A stretch of DNA of 64,000 nt from Piper betle (GCA_033002965.1 JAURVB010010511.1:1-64000); one strand, 5' to 3'; shown: positions 32,284-45,894, counted from the stretch's first letter. Numbers and translations are program-made. Notes: generated by a model from the letters alone, not told the origin.

Positions 32284-34428
32284 ATGGCGTATACCAGAGT
32301 TGAAAGGTGAGATCTTTTTTTTTTTTAATGTACTAAATAGCAGGGTTCTGTCCTTGGGAGTGAATTGTTTTTCACATTTTGTGATGCTTCTTTTCTCAAG
32401 GAGCTCTTCGAAATCTCCTTCTCGCTCACCTGCTAGAAGGAGTAGGTCAAGATCATTGCCAAGAACTATGGATAGAAGTCGGTCAAGGTACACACTTTTG
32501 CAAACAGTAAATACTACTTTTATTTGCATATGTATTTTAAATTGTGACTGGTGACATAATTTATTCTGATTCCTGTTGTAGATATCTGAATGGGCTTTTT
32601 CTTCAGATTTTCTATTCAATATTGTTAATATGCAGAACGAGCATTGTCACATATGAGATTTGAATTATACATCCTTAAATTTATTTTGCATCTCTTATCA
32701 CTTGAGCATTAAGAACTTCTCAGCAAGCAGTGCTCAAGCTTAATCAATGTTTGTTCCCACCACCCTTGTTGGTTATGTAGGGTGACTTTTGTGCTTAATT
32801 AAATCTTTTCATAATAAGAGATTTACTTACAATCAACATTTATCTATATGTGGCAGGAGCCGTAGTGCTGGAGACTCTGCTAATCCTGGGAATAATTTGT
32901 ATGTTACTGGATTATCTACACGTGTTACAGATGCTGACCTGGAGAAACATTTCAATCGTGAAGGGAAGGTATGCAAAAAAATTTCATTAGATTCTGGTTG
33001 TATTTCTATTATTTCTTTTGGGTGTTTATTCGGCAGAATAATTACCTTATGGGGATGAGAAGGTGCATCTTGATCTGCACCTTGTTAATTATGAAAGGTC
33101 ACAAGATTTTATAGTGAGTGCCCGCCCTGATACAACGTACTAGAAGTTGACTTTCCATTTTAGAGAATTGTTTTTTTATTTTCTCTGCCATTTCATGCTT
33201 GTGTACATGAACAATATATTTGAGGCAATAATGTTCCTTGTAGGTAATGGAATGCCATTTAGTCATGGATCCTCGCACTAGAGAATCTCGTGGTTTTGGA
33301 TTTGTAACAATGGAAACTGCTAAAGATGCAGATCGTTGTGTCAAATATCTTAACCATTCGGTGTTGGAGGGTCGCCGTATGACGGTAGAGAAGGTACTGG
33401 AACTTGTTTGAGTCTTTTTGATGTGATCTCGAGCAGCAGATGAGTTGTTGCTTACTTTTAGATAAATAAAAAAGTGCCCTGATAAATTTTGGCAGCAGGT
33501 CTGTTTTATGTGTGTGGGCTGCACCGACTTTACATCATAAGCCTCTTAAAAATCTGTACCTTTACGGTTCAGAAAGAGCTCTACATCAACTTCTCTAAAG
33601 TCATCCAATGTCACTTCGGCATCGACTTCTCTAATTCATCAAACTCTACCAGACCATGTGACCGAGGGTTGATGTTTTTTCATTTTATTTGAAGCGTCCT
33701 TTCTTGATTCTCAGCTACTTAATTTGTTGCAACTGCAGCCATAGATTTTTGCTGCCCTAAATTCACAATGTATAAGGGACATGGTTTTTCCATGTAGGCT
33801 TATTATAATTGTACTTATAAAAAGATATAAGATACAAGCTGTCTTTTCACTTAGTTTTTTTCTAGGTGACTTGTGCAACTTCATCCAACAGTTCCCAGTA
33901 TCATGCTATTATTGTGTGATTGTAGGCAAAGAGAAGTAGGGAAAGAACGCCAACTCCTGGAAGTTATTGTGGAGCACGTACCAAAGGTATCATGCGCATT
34001 ATTTCTTCCTTATTAAGATATCTTTGACATTTGGATAAGGACATCTTCTACCTTTCTTAAGATGGCTGAAGTGATTGTTGAGGCTACATGACAATTTAGA
34101 TGATAAGCAAAGTGAAACAATGGGGCAATGTAGTCAAATAATGTACCTTGTCCAATGTCCAGATTCTGAATTGAAATGCTTTGTTGTTCTATAAGTACAA
34201 ATCTTGCTTTCAACCTTTAGTGGATACTTCAGTTTCTACTTTCGGTGGTTTAGATTTTATTTCAATCATATTCTTCCCCAAATTACAGATCGTGGCCGGG
34301 CAAGGTCATCGACTCGCTCATCATCCAGAAGACATGAAAGAAGCTACTCACCCCCTCGATCATCTCGGCACCATCGATCTTCTTCACCAACTAAAAGTAA
34401 GGACACCCACCAGAGGCATAAGGAATGA
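32284..34428 (+). CDS. SR45a/transformer-2-like serine/arginine-rich splicing factor
   Basis: Six coding exons: 32284-32306, 32401-32487, 32857-32968, 33244-33393, 33926-33986 and 34289-34428. Phases are continuous; total 573 nt, 190 aa. The N-terminus is a short RS region (SSSKSPSRSPARRSRSRS). One RRM follows, with RNP2 LYVTGLS, RNP1 ESRGFGFVTM, and the linker RERTPTPGSYCG typical of Tra2/SR45a proteins. The C-terminal RS region is short (SSTRSSSRRHERSYSPPRSS, then HHRSSSPTK). Arabidopsis SR45a is about 380 aa with a much longer C-terminal RS domain, so this is a compact version. SR45a-like factors act in nuclear pre-mRNA splicing and are regulated by stress through their own alternative splicing. 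Reading frames continue past several donors here (after 32487 and 32968), compatible with intron-retention isoforms carrying early stops. Confidence 0.9.
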
Positions 34429-35149
34429 TCATTGTCATGTGAGGTTAGGATGATTGGAAACTGTTCTTTTAATGCATATATCATTTGCAACCTTGTATCT
34501 GGATACATTTGCACTGGCTCACTAAGTATAACGTGTTTGCTAGTTTTGGGAAGTAAATGTTTGATAGTTCCCGATGGCCAATATCTGTAATGATGAGCAA
34601 TTTATTACAATGTACTCAGCTTATTGGACAATGAAGTCCGTCAATGCCATCTTCTATATCTGAAGGTTTATTTGAAGACATGGCAGAGTTATATACTTTA
34701 TCCTGCGATGAATACCTTGGTTGTTTAGGAATCAACGCTTTCATCTATGGCAAAGTTATATACTTTATCCTGCGATGAATACCTTGGTTGTTTAGGAATC
34801 AACGCTTTTGTCTATTGTGTGTATTTTTTCTTGGAGGTTCCATTTGATTCCCTCAAAGATGGTTGTCTATGATGCGCATTCTGCAACCATCATCATGACA
34901 CTAGGTAAACTTGGAAAGTTCAGAACAGTGCAGCTGAGTATGTTTACTGCGCCTTCTACAATGGTCACGCCCGGCATATTTGCTTGTCAAATCCGTGGCT
35001 GGTGTGGGAAGTAAGAAGCAGGAAGTGTTTATTTGTCAATGGGAGTCATTCGATCAACAACCTGGGAATCGGAATGTCACATTGGACTTGGAGCTTTGGA
35101 TGATGCACGACTGGAAGAGTAGCTCTCTGAAGTTTCATTCATTATGAAG
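34429..35149. other. 3' flank between SR45a-like gene and CRK pseudogene
   Basis: The convergent spacer contains the 67-bp duplication. No other gene is seen. Confidence 0.55.
34681..34814. repeat. 67-bp tandem duplication
   Basis: TGGCAGAGTTATATACTTTA and the following bases are repeated almost exactly 67 bp later (34748 onward), with two or three substitutions. It lies in or just beyond the 3' UTR of the SR45a-like gene. Confidence 0.9.
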
Positions 35150-38100
35150 CAGGAGAACCACAACATCAGAAATGGCCTCTCTTGGAATCTGATTGTGTAC
35201 ACATCAGCCCTTTCTCTGCAACTTTCTTCACTTCTTCCTCGTCCACTTCCTCTTTAAGTATCGACTTCTCAACCATGTCTGTTAGTTTGTCACTCTCGTA
35301 GAGTTCCCAAGCCTGTGACATGCGGTTCAAAGATTTTAATTAGGCAAGCAGCTAATACCAGAGCAGGCTAGAAAATAATAGTGGGAGAGTGAAAGAGAGT
35401 ACCCATTCTAGAAGATGCTTTCTTTGGTTCTCTGGTTTTGTTGCAGTGCATCTTTGTCTACGAAGAATCTTTAGAGGACAATTCCAAAGCTGTATACATC
35501 GACCTTCTCGCTTAACTTTCCATTTAATGCGTACTCTGGGGCTGTGTAACCTCTCTAAGTAACACAAAACGGACTTTAATATGCAGCCAACACGGCAAAA
35601 TTTGGCCAAGTACAGAATGGCTCCACATATGGTAATTGGTTGAGTTCCTGTTCTAGCACAATCACAACATGAATCAAGGTCGCGCACAGCTACTTGGGCT
35701 AAATAACATTTAACCATTCATGATCATAAACATTGTTCCTATGCATTTGGAGTCAGATATGTCCCGAAAATGGTAGAAAGATAATAGTAATGTCAGAACT
35801 GTAGGAGTATTATGTATGAAGAAAGTTGAACTCAGAGTTCCAGCAGGCTGACTTTTGACATGAGTTTTATTATCTGGAAGAAGGCGTGCAAGACCAAAAT
35901 CTGCAACCATGGGTTGTTATCATTATCTAGCAATATATTCTTAGGTTTTATATCCGTATGTATATTGCAGTGGTGAAATTACTCGTGCATATAAGCAATT
36001 CCTCGAGCTGAGCCCAAGGATTTTGTTGAACTTCTTCCAGGCTAAGGCTTTCTATCTTGTCATCTGGACATAGAAAATATGACCATTATAGAAGTGCTTT
36101 TACAGTTGTCGGAAATACGAGCATAGCAATTGGAGAGCAAGATATGAAATGTGTGTGTACCAAATATGTATTTATCAAGGCTTCCATTCTCCATGAGCTC
36201 ATACACAAGCAGCAGATCGTGACGTTTACTGCAGCTGCCCCAACAGGCTCAGAAGATTGCGGTGATGAATGTTGCTCAAAAGCACCACCTCATTTTAAAA
36301 ATCCCCCTTGCTTGTGATGATTCAGCTACTGAAAGCCTCTTGCTTGCTACAACCATTCCATTTTTAAGGACACCCTGTTTTTGACATAAGAACTTTTTAA
36401 ACATCCCCAAGCATTGGACAACTTCATTAAGAAATGGGCAAGTTAATTAGTTTATCTTATAGACAGAAGAGAATCCACCTTGCCCAAGTTTGGTTTCATC
36501 ACTAAAATTCTTTGCAGCAGCTTTTAGATCATCATATGCGAAGGAGACAAGCCCTCTAAATCCTGTCTCCCCTTCTATGTCACCTATATTAAAAAACAGC
36601 TTACATGGCATTAGATTTTAGCCTGATAAACCGCAATAGAAAATACAAGATAAACATCATTACTTAAATAGATTGGTAATGAAGTTTTGTTCGTGATGTA
36701 TATGAAAAATGATGAAGTAAATGATCATATTCAAAACTAATCACCTGTAAATGCTCACTCGTTTCTCTTGTGAGATCCATAATAAAAGAAGAAAACACAG
36801 AAGAAGAATGATAAGGGCCCCTGCTCCAATTGTTAGAGCCTTTCTATGTGATTTACCTGCGGAAATGTTCATTGAAAAGTGAAAAAAGACTATCATAGAG
36901 TAAAATACTTAAAAATAATTGAAGGGCATATAATACTTGTCAGTTATAGTTGAAAGTTTTCGCGCGTCATTTAATACTCGTCGGAATTAATATATTTGAC
37001 TAACCTATTCTCTTGCAATAATTTTTGAGATAATATTCTTTTGAAAAAAAAGCTTGTAATTGGGAAGAATAAATTAATATTATGCATTTGTCAAATTGGT
37101 AGTCGATTATTTCTACTCAAAGACAATAAAAGCTAGCTTCAATTTTATACATCTATTGACATTAAGGCTGTCAATGTTATCACGAAAAAATTTCATTAAT
37201 CTAGAAGAATTTTTTGCTCCCATTGGGAGCGGCGCCAATGGGGACTTTGCCAATGATCGTGTTCATCCAAGGTGAAAATGCTTGGTGTTGCTCCTGGGTG
37301 TCCCCCAAACCAATTCATTAACGTGATATATAAATCATGACATTTTCCTTCTATTTTATTTTATTTTATTTTGAAAGTTTCCTTTTATATTTTTCAAAAG
37401 AAAATATACAAAAGTTAAAAACAAAAAAAGGTAAACTATGGGGCCCATATTGTATATGTGAGACCCACATGTGGTTGACTAAGCCAACTCACCTCCTCCA
37501 TCTCTTTCAAGGTAATGGTCGAGCAGCCCGACTCCATCGCTCTCTTGCTGGTTTCCACTAGGCAACACTTAACGTTCTACAAATGCTGATTCGAGGCACC
37601 TTCGACATTCCTCCGACCCCAACACTGGCAAGCACTCCCCCCGGCATACACCACCATTCCACCATCACTAGCAACACCTTTCTTTCCCGCTACAAACCCC
37701 CTCTCCCCCTCCTCCCCTCTCATTGTTGGGTTAGTCTCACGTTAATCTTGACGTGATTGATAACTTGTATATAAATTAATTAGAATGTTTTATTCTTTAA
37801 ATTAACTTTTAGATTATAGAAACCCGTAACATCTATTATAAGTATCTTTTGGAAGCCCAAAGGGCCCAACAAAGCCAATAGGCTTTGGTATTGTACTGGT
37901 TTGCCTCATGGCAAGACAACTAGATCAAATTGGAATTTTCTGAAATCTCATTCCAAATTAGAGTCTCTCAAAACTTCACTATAATATGCATGCAATCAGC
38001 ATGAATGAAAAAGAGATGATTTTGGTAGTTTGACAAGTAAGAGGCCTCACGATAATAATTGAAAGTTGCAAGCAGCTAAAAAATGAGATGCGCAAAGTAA

Positions 38101-39274
38101 AAGCAAAGGTAAGGTGCTTTTCGAGCGGTGCTTTGCGCCTAACCAAGATAGGCGAGTGGAGCACTTATGTGCTTTGCTTTAGCTTCAAAGCACTCACCTT
38201 TTTAAGCTCTCTAAAGAACTAAAGAAAACTCCAATCATAGTTTATCAACCACTCCCAAGTCCATCGAGATTTTAGACTTAGCTCCCACAAGTAATCCACC
38301 TAGGCCACCCTTTTGACGAGGGGGTGGAAGAGAAAGAAAGGGAGGGTGGAGTGTGGTGGGTGGGAATGGTATCTTAACTAAATCATAACACTATAACCTC
38401 AACCATTTACCCATTCCATCCATCATCTCAGTTGAGTCAATTTAATTTTTTTATCTATAACAATTTGGGTAGCATGATGAGTAAGCAACATTACGGTAAA
38501 AGCAGATAGCCCGAATTGAATTTCTAAAATTTCATTGTAATATGTGGGCCTAACATGATGATTTAAATAGTTTGATAAGTGAGAGGCTTCATAATAAGAT
38601 CAAATACTCGAATTAGAGTCTTAAAACTTCATTATAACATGCGAGCTTAACATTAATGGCGGGCAAATGATTTAAATATTCTAATGTGATTGATAATTTA
38701 TATATAAGCTAACGAAAAATCTTATTCTTTAAACTAATTTTTTTATTAAAAAGACTCGCGACACCTCTTATAAATCTATCGTGGGGCCAGAGAGCACAAC
38801 GACCTCCGAAACCAGCGCCTTACACGCCATCTCGTTAAACCTGACCCACCTCTCGGCTGACGTTGGGTCGTCGCAAACCCAACTGGCCAGGCTGATCACC
38901 ATATAGATGACGTTGATCATGGTGTACGGAGGAAGCACCCGTCAATGAAGACGGTGGCTCGGAGCTTCGGGAGGCACCTGTCGGAGACGAGGGCGAAGAC
39001 GGTTTCAAGGCAGTCGATGCAGTCCGGGTGGGAGGTGTAGCCGTGGCAGTAGAAGAAGGAGTAGATGGGGACGCTGCTGCGGAATAGCTGGAAGGTGGCG
39101 TAGCCAGTGGATACCTGGGACGAAAGGCTGGCCCGGAGCTCGGCGTGGGCGGCGTCGAATTTGGCGAGGAAGGCGGCGGGGTCGGGGGCGTTGTCCCAGG
39201 CGTCGCAGTAGATTACGGAGAAGTTTGTAGCACTGGTTTGAGCAGTGCACAGTGATAAGCATATTCTTGTTCAT
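35150..39274 (-). pseudogene. CRK-A: cysteine-rich receptor-like kinase pseudogene
   Basis: Pieces of every exon of the two intact neighbours are present in order. DUF26 domain 1 and part of domain 2 lie at 39274-38783 (LRASLSSQVSTGYATFQLFR, FFYCHGYTSHPDCIDCLE), then an insertion of about 1.06 kb, then the rest of the exon at about 37722-37500. A good transmembrane exon (about 36858-36745) and juxtamembrane exon (about 36590-36465, [19 protein letters not shown]) follow, then kinase exons. Lesions include VAIK changed to VASK, a stop in the HRNLL region, a stop replacing the Glu after LHE, catalytic HRD changed to HTD, a frameshift before DFG, VLLEIL truncated to VL-stop, and a frameshift in the last exon. 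The signal peptide is mostly lost. No functional receptor is possible. Confidence 0.88.
37722..38783. mobile_element. Insertion inside the CRK-A extracellular exon
   Basis: About 1.06 kb interrupts the DUF26-2 coding sequence when compared with CRK-B. It opens TGTTGGGTTAGTCTCACGTT, a common LTR-like start. Its two ends share a diverged direct repeat (GTGATTGATAACTTGTATAT at about 37750 and the related GTGATTGATAATTTATATAT at about 38680), each about 100 bp. An LTR-type (TRIM or truncated) element is likely; no coding capacity is seen and a target duplication could not be confirmed. Confidence 0.5.
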
Positions 39275-39711
39275 GAGTACACCATACAGAAGACAAGGAG
39301 GTGTTACCAGGCTTGGTGTTTGATCTTTTTAATAATCTCATGTTTAGAGCTTCTACTCTTGATTACTGTTGCATCTATTTGATCACTTCTACTATATGGT
39401 TAAGAGTGAATTACCAAGCCACAGATGGTAATGTACATATGATTAATAATATTCTTGGCCACCGGTTTTCCATTAATCAGTCTTGCTCAAACTATCTAAC
39501 GCAAAAAGACTCACCTTCGTTAACTATCCATTGACTGATTGCTCGAGAAATAAAAACTATATATGGGCAAGGAAAAAAAGGTTAGTGTTTGCTTAAATTC
39601 GAACATTAATTTTCGTCTACAATTTTAATTGGTCTGAGATGACCAGATTGTTTGTTCTGGGAATGACTATTCCAATGTTTCGGTCTGGTCTTCAGAAACA
39701 CCCATTTGATA
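39275..39711. other. Spacer between CRK-A and CRK-B
   Basis: A compact 437-bp gap serving as the 5' flank of the dead CRK-A and 3' flank of CRK-B. No independent feature is seen. Confidence 0.6.
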
Positions 39712-42700
39712 TCAACGGCCGGAGAAGTGGGAAACCGACATAGCAGCATTGGTTGCAGGATGACTAGATGCTGTTGAGGAACTCTCCGATGATGATGACT
39801 CAATGATTATAAAGCTAGGCCTGGTGAGCACAAGCTTTGGGTGGTCATTGCTTAAAAGAAGAACCACCACATCAGATATGGCCGGCCTCTTGGCATCCGA
39901 CTGTGTGCACATTAGTCCTATCTCTGCAACTCTCTTCACCTCTTCCTCTTCCACGTCCTCCGTAAGTATCGATTTGTCCACCATGTCCATTAGCCTGTCA
40001 CTCTCATATAATCCCCACGCCTGTCATGTATAGTTCCGAGAACTTTTTGTTATTGCTATAAAGAAGCTTAGACATGTCAACATATGCATCTACGGAGAAA
40101 ACAATTGAGATTATGAAAGAGGGATAGAAAGTGCACCCAATGTAGAAGGTATAAGTTCTCTCCCTCCACGTTTCTTGTAGTGCATCTTTTGCCGCTAAGA
40201 ATCTCTAGCAGGACGATTCCAAAGCTGTATACATCAACCTTCTCACTCAACCTTCCATTAAGAACATACTCTGGAGCTGTGTAGCCTCTGTCAACAATAA
40301 TACAAAGAGTTATTATGTGGCCATTGAGGCAAAGTTTGATGAGTGAAGTTATCATCAGTAGGTAACTGGTCCTCATCATGCATGCTAATATATTGTAAGA
40401 AAAAAAGTTATAAATTCAAAGGAGACTGTGGAAGAAATCAAATCTATGAAAGATATCAAACTCACAGAGTTCCAGCGAGCTTGGTTTTAACATGTGTTTT
40501 ATCGTTTGGAAGAAGGCGTGCAAGACCAAAATCTGCAACCTTTGGTTGGTATTCATCATCAAGCAATATATTCCCAGGCTTTATATCCCTATGTATAATG
40601 CAGTGGGGAAATTCCTCATGTAGATAAGCAATCCCGCGAGCTGAGCCAACGATTATGTGGAACATCTGCTTCCAATCCAGGCTCTCTCTCTTGCCATCTG
40701 CTTATAATTATATTGTTAAAAGGAATATACTGATCAATAATACTATTTAGATGTTATTTTCGTATCGTAAATGAATCAACAATATTCAAGAATAAAGGTT
40801 CTAAGAATGTAGGCTATATATGTTGTTATAATATGTTAAAAGTACCAAATATGTATCTGTCGAGGCTTCCCCTCTCCATGAGCTCATACACGAGTAGAAG
40901 ATCTTGTCCTTTCCTACAGCAGCCCAGCAAGCTTAGAAGATTGCGATGGCGAATGTTGCTTATCAGTATCACCTCGCTTTCAAAGTCAGTCCTTGCTTGT
41001 GCTGTTCTAGATATCGAGAGCTTCTTGATGGCCACAACCTTCCCATTTTTAAGGACACCCTGTTAATTTCCATATTATAAAATTTGCTTAATCATCCATG
41101 AGTTTGACATTATACATCACTCCGGTTTTTAGTCGCCATGTGAATTAAGCTGTCACAATTCATTTCTATTATAACCATAAATCTTGCGAATATCAAATGA
41201 GCAAGAAAATGTCTACTTTATACACTGAAGAGAAGCCTCCTTGCCCAAGTTTGTTTTCATCACTAAAGTTTCTTGCAGCTGCTTTTAGATCATCATATGT
41301 GAAGGAGACAAGTACTTCTAATCCCGCCTGTTCTTCTATGTCACCTATATACATCGAAAGAACTTCATGTTTTAGCGAGCCTTGAAATTGAATCATAAAA
41401 GAAAAGGGAAAGGAGAAGGATGCAAAGGGAAAGATGGTTGTTTTGATTCACTCACCTGTAAATGTCCACTCAGTAATCTTGTGATATCTACGACAATACA
41501 AGAAAAGGGAAAGCAGAAGGATGCAAAGGCCCCCAACTGCTATACTTGTTCCAATTATTATGAACCTCACACTTGATCTACCTGCCGAAGCATACATGAA
41601 CTTGATCAACTCATGTTATTGCTATTTAAACATGAACAGCTATAATAAAGAAAGAAGATTAATTAGTATTTGCAATTCTAAAAGGATAAGTAGTTTATCA
41701 TGTCTCTTGTCTGGGATGATTATAAATTTTCATCAATCAAGTAAGTACATTTGGTTAGTAATCTGTATTTTAAAACCAAATTGGACTAATCAACACTAAT
41801 GGATTTGATATAACGCACCCAGCTGAAGAGTATCACTTCACCGGAAATAAACCATGCGCACCACTATGGGGGCCGTGCTATTAATTATTATTAGACAAGG
41901 CGTCTCACACTATTTGATTTATATATATTGCATATAAAGTTTAATTTAATTGATATACTCTACTTGAACAGGAAGATATACCTTAATAATTTAATATATT
42001 GGATATCAATTCTGATTGATTCTAACTTTAAAGATAAATTCTAATTGGATGAGAATATGCACACTATAATAATTTAGTTTATTATTATTATATTTTTGTT
42101 GTATTTTAATTGGTTAAATATCTTTCTTTTGATCACAAGTTAGTATTAAGTTCTTTTTCTATTAATAAGAGTAAATTTTATTAGATTATTATCTACTCTT
42201 ATCAATAAAAGAGGAAATCGATACCAGCTTGTGATAAAAAGGATATTTAATTAATTAAAATATTAAAAAAATTAAAAAATACAATAAAAATATCTTTTAT
42301 AGAGAGTCGCATATTTGAATTTCACCGACCTTAATTTCTTAAAAAAATAATAAAAACATATTTCACGATAGAAGGTCAGAAGACTCGACTAACCTCAACT
42401 TCTAACATCTTATTAATAAAAATCTCTCTAAATGTCTTGAAAAAAGTATAATAAAAAATAAATGATTATAATTCATATTTTTATTCAACTACGATATATT
42501 TATAGAGTAAATTACACTCGATATTTAAAATATTAAATTATTTTTATCTTATTATTTAATGAAAATTTATATTCAAAATTAAAATCTATGTTGGTTGTAG
42601 CGCGACATCTTACCTTATGTTCTTAATAGTTTTTATGATTTTTATTTAATTTTCTTTACAAGTACTGCTATATTCTAGTAGTGTGCGATCAGACTAATTT

Positions 42701-43733
42701 AACTGTTTGTTTGAAAAGAAACAGCATACAGAGCATATGCATAATTTACTCATTATCATATCATATCAGTAGTATTATGGCGAAACTTATTTTTAATTAA
42801 GTGTTAATCCTAGGTAATTATCAAAATGTCAACATGCTATGTGGATCCCACAATAAAATGCGTGGGACCCACATGAATATATAAGTATGGGTTATATAAC
42901 TATCTGACCTCCTCGAACATCGACCCTAGTCAGGTCAAGGTCAACGGCCAAGCTGCCATTAAAAAACTCCTGGCCGGAAAACCTCGTGAAGCAGCCGGAC
43001 TCCACCGCCCTCCCCCGGCCTCCGGCAGGCAGCCCCTCACGTTCCGCAGCGCAGACTCGAGGCACTGCCGGCATTCCACCGTCCCCAACACGGGCAAGCA
43101 CTCCCCCGCAGCATACACCACCGCTCCACCACCACTTGCGGTCCCCATCCTCCCCGCCAGAAACCTCCCCTCCCTCCCCATCACCTCCCTCTCCACCTCC
43201 ACCAACGCCTCTGACGCCGTCTCGTTGAACCCGACCCCCCTCTCGGCCGACGTCGGATCGTCGCAGAACCCCGACTGCCCCGTGCTGAACACCTCGTCGA
43301 AGAGGTTGATGGCGGCGTATCGGAGGTAGCACCCGTCGGTGAAGATGGTGACGCGGTGCAGGAGGTAGCAGTTGGCGCTGGAGAGGGCGAATACAGTGTC
43401 GAGGCAGGCGAGGCAGTCAGAGCTGGAGGTGTAGCCGCGGCAGTGGAAGAGAGCGTAGATGGGGGCCGGGGTGCGGATGAGCTGCACGGTGGCGAAGCCG
43501 GTGGCGGCTGGGGAGGACAGGTTGGCCCGGAGGTCGGCGAGGGTGGCGTTGAAGGAGACGAGGAAAGCGGCCGGTTCGGGAGAGATATCGGCGGAGTTGC
43601 AGAGAATTCTGGAGAAGTTGGTGGTCTGGGAGGTGCAGGTTGGTGTTCTTGTGATGAGGATGAGTGCATTAATGAGGAAGAAGAAGGTGAAGCCATAAGA
43701 GCTACAGCTGCAATTTGTATTGAGCAATGTCAT
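39712..43733 (-). CDS. CRK-B: cysteine-rich receptor-like kinase (DUF26)
   Basis: Seven exons: 43733-42909, 41581-41456, 41344-41217, 41059-40846, 40697-40466, 40287-40137 and 40020-39712. Expected product about 661 aa. Signal peptide residues 1 to about 33; two DUF26/Gnk2 domains, each with C-x8-C-x2-C ([13 protein letters not shown] and [13 protein letters not shown]); one transmembrane helix (about 280-303, [20 protein letters not shown]); Ser/Thr kinase with [33 protein letters not shown] and DVYSFG. It is a plasma-membrane receptor kinase of the CRK2/CRK3-like type; all catalytic residues are present, so active. The only defect: 1985 nt where 1986 is needed. The frame slips between CLPEAGG and RAVESGC, at the five-G run (plus-strand C 43012-43016). 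The same slip occurs in CRK-C. The start at 43733 was preferred over the upstream ATG at 43802 because it leaves a normal signal peptide. Confidence 0.9.
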
Positions 43734-44032
43734 GTTTGCTCTATAGTAATGGTGGGAGATGGGTGATATATGATTGATGTATATGGATGGCAAGATGAAC
43801 ACAAGCTTTCTGTGGAAGTATTTATAGGAAAACTATGAGATACGAAATAATATGGAATGTGAAGTTTGAAAAAAAAAATAGAATGGGTAAAAATCACTCA
43901 AACTCTCGGAAAAGTATCACCTACATCTTGTTTTTTAGAGAATAATCACTTAATCCTCTAACTTACAAATTTATTACCCTTCTCTTAGGCAAACTTTTAT
44001 CATTGTTTAAAGTCTGATGACTTGGCAAACTC

Positions 44033-44080
<48 letters not shown>
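43734..44080. other. CRK-B promoter flank ending in (TA)n
   Basis: AT-rich sequence with no separate gene. A (TA)n tract spans about 44037-44080 and forms the left edge of the GC-rich element. Confidence 0.55.
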
Positions 44081-44768
44081 GCCGATTTCCTGCGCGCGCC
44101 ACAATGATCTGGGCCGTTCGATTACAAGGACGGCCCAGATTTATTAATTTTTTTTTTAAAAATTTTAATTTGATCTGGACCGTCCGATTAGAAGGACGGT
44201 CTAGATCATATGGAGGGGCGGAGGCAGAGCGCCGCCGCCGTGGTGGGGGAGGGTGGCCGACCCTTTGCCCCGGCGCCCGCCACGGCCCCCGCCCTGGCCC
44301 CACGCCCCAGCGTGGCCAGATCTGGCCGGTGGACGTCCAGGTCCGGCTTGTCGCGGCCGGATTTAGCCGCGGCTGCCCGCCCGCATCTGGCGGCGGCCAG
44401 ATCTGGGCGCGGCGCTCCGCCTCCGCCCCCCATGCCGCCCTCGCCCCGCCTCGCCCACCCCCCGGCCGGCCGCGACGGGGTCGATGGGGAGCGGGGTGGA
44501 CGGGCGTCCGCGGCTGGGCGGCGTCCGCGGCAGGGGAGCGAGGAGGAGGGAGGGGGAGCTTCGCGAAGGGGTGGCGGCCGGGAGGGGCGACGACGCGGCG
44601 GAGCGGTGGTGCTACAGGCGGCGACGGAGGGCGACGCGGCGGTGGGGCGGGGGTATTTTTGGAAAAAAATTTTTAATAAGAGATCTGGGCCGTCCTTATA
44701 ATCGGACGGCCCAGAGAAGAGCTTGGGGCAGGAAATTTTTTTCTGCCCCTTGCTCTTCTTCACTTTAC

Positions 44769-44770
<2 letters not shown>
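44081..44770. mobile_element. GC-rich hairpin element in (TA)n, family 1 copy a
   Basis: The element is bounded on both sides by (TA)n tracts (44037-44080; 44771-44813). Just inside each end are hairpins: ATCTGGGCCGT/ACGGCCCAGAT (44108-44141), a near-perfect 14-bp pair GATCTGGACCGTCC/GGACGGTCTAGATC (about 44170-44205), and CTGGGCCGTCC/GGACGGCCCAG near 44684-44713. The core is strongly GC-rich with repeated GGCCAGATCTGG words. It starts GCCGATTT and ends TTTACCC, as does the copy at 55587-56187. There are no long terminal inverted repeats and no coding domain. Microsatellite-flanked insertion recalls the rice Micron elements; the sequence itself is not matched from memory. Confidence 0.6.
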
Positions 44771-44815
<45 letters not shown>

Positions 44816-45239
44816 ACACTGGCTTGCAAGATAAGGATGTTCTAACTTGTGTAAATTCTTTTTATGTGGTCTAAATTAAAAAGAGATGTATTTAAATGTT
44901 GTAAAGTAATGTCACACCATTAATAGAAAAAAGCCATCAACTTTAATTATAATATAATAGTCTGAATTATAATAAAGTTTTCTTTCTCAATGACATGACA
45001 GAGTTTGTCATGTTATCATACTTAAACAATGAGACGATGTTATTAAGTTTGTCATAAAAAATAAATAGCTTAGTAATAAAGTTAAAGGCAAAGAGCGTAA
45101 GTGATTATTTTTTAAAAAAGTACCGTTGTAAGCGAAACTTTTGATTATTTCAAAGGGTGTAGTGAAATAATTTTTACTATATTAAAAATAACCAAGCAAT
45201 ATTAATTCTCTTAAGTATAACTTACCTCACAAGTCGATA

Positions 45240-45270
<31 letters not shown>

Positions 45271-45863
45271 GCAATCATAATTGCAAAAATGAAATTGAAA
45301 ATAATTGTTGAAACTTTAGATTGTATATGGATCAGATATGACTATATATTCATGTCCGATATGAATCTTAAAATCTGAACCTAAATGCTATACAGATTCG
45401 AAGATTATATCAATTTTATTTACCACATTCACATCTAATCTAAATCCACCAAACTTGTACCTGACCAGATTAATTAAAATAATATAAATAATATAAATTT
45501 TAATATAAAAATAGAGACAAAATAATTTTAAAATATTATTTTAAATATTTAAAATATAATTTTATAACTTATCATATATTCGGATCGGATATCGGGATCA
45601 TCCGAAATCCATATATGATGTGAATATTTTCACATATATTATATATCTAAAACATCCATGCCTGAATCTAATGCAAAACTTTTTCTGTTCGGATATAAAC
45701 GGATCAGATGCGGATCTGATTTATAGATATTGGATAGCCATCCCTAATTGAAACCTGTTTTAACACATTTTATTATAAGGTGTAATCGTAATATTAACTT
45801 AAACCAATATACAAATATCAACCAATTAAGTTGAATCTAACCGTCCATCATTTCTCTCTCTCC

Positions 45864-45894
<31 letters not shown>

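Noticed and set aside
44017..44829. Several long overlapping open frames on both strands in the GC-rich element
   Set aside because: They are open in most frames because of GC-rich, A/T-stop-poor composition, and have no domain, no start context and (TA)n-encoded IYIYIY tails.
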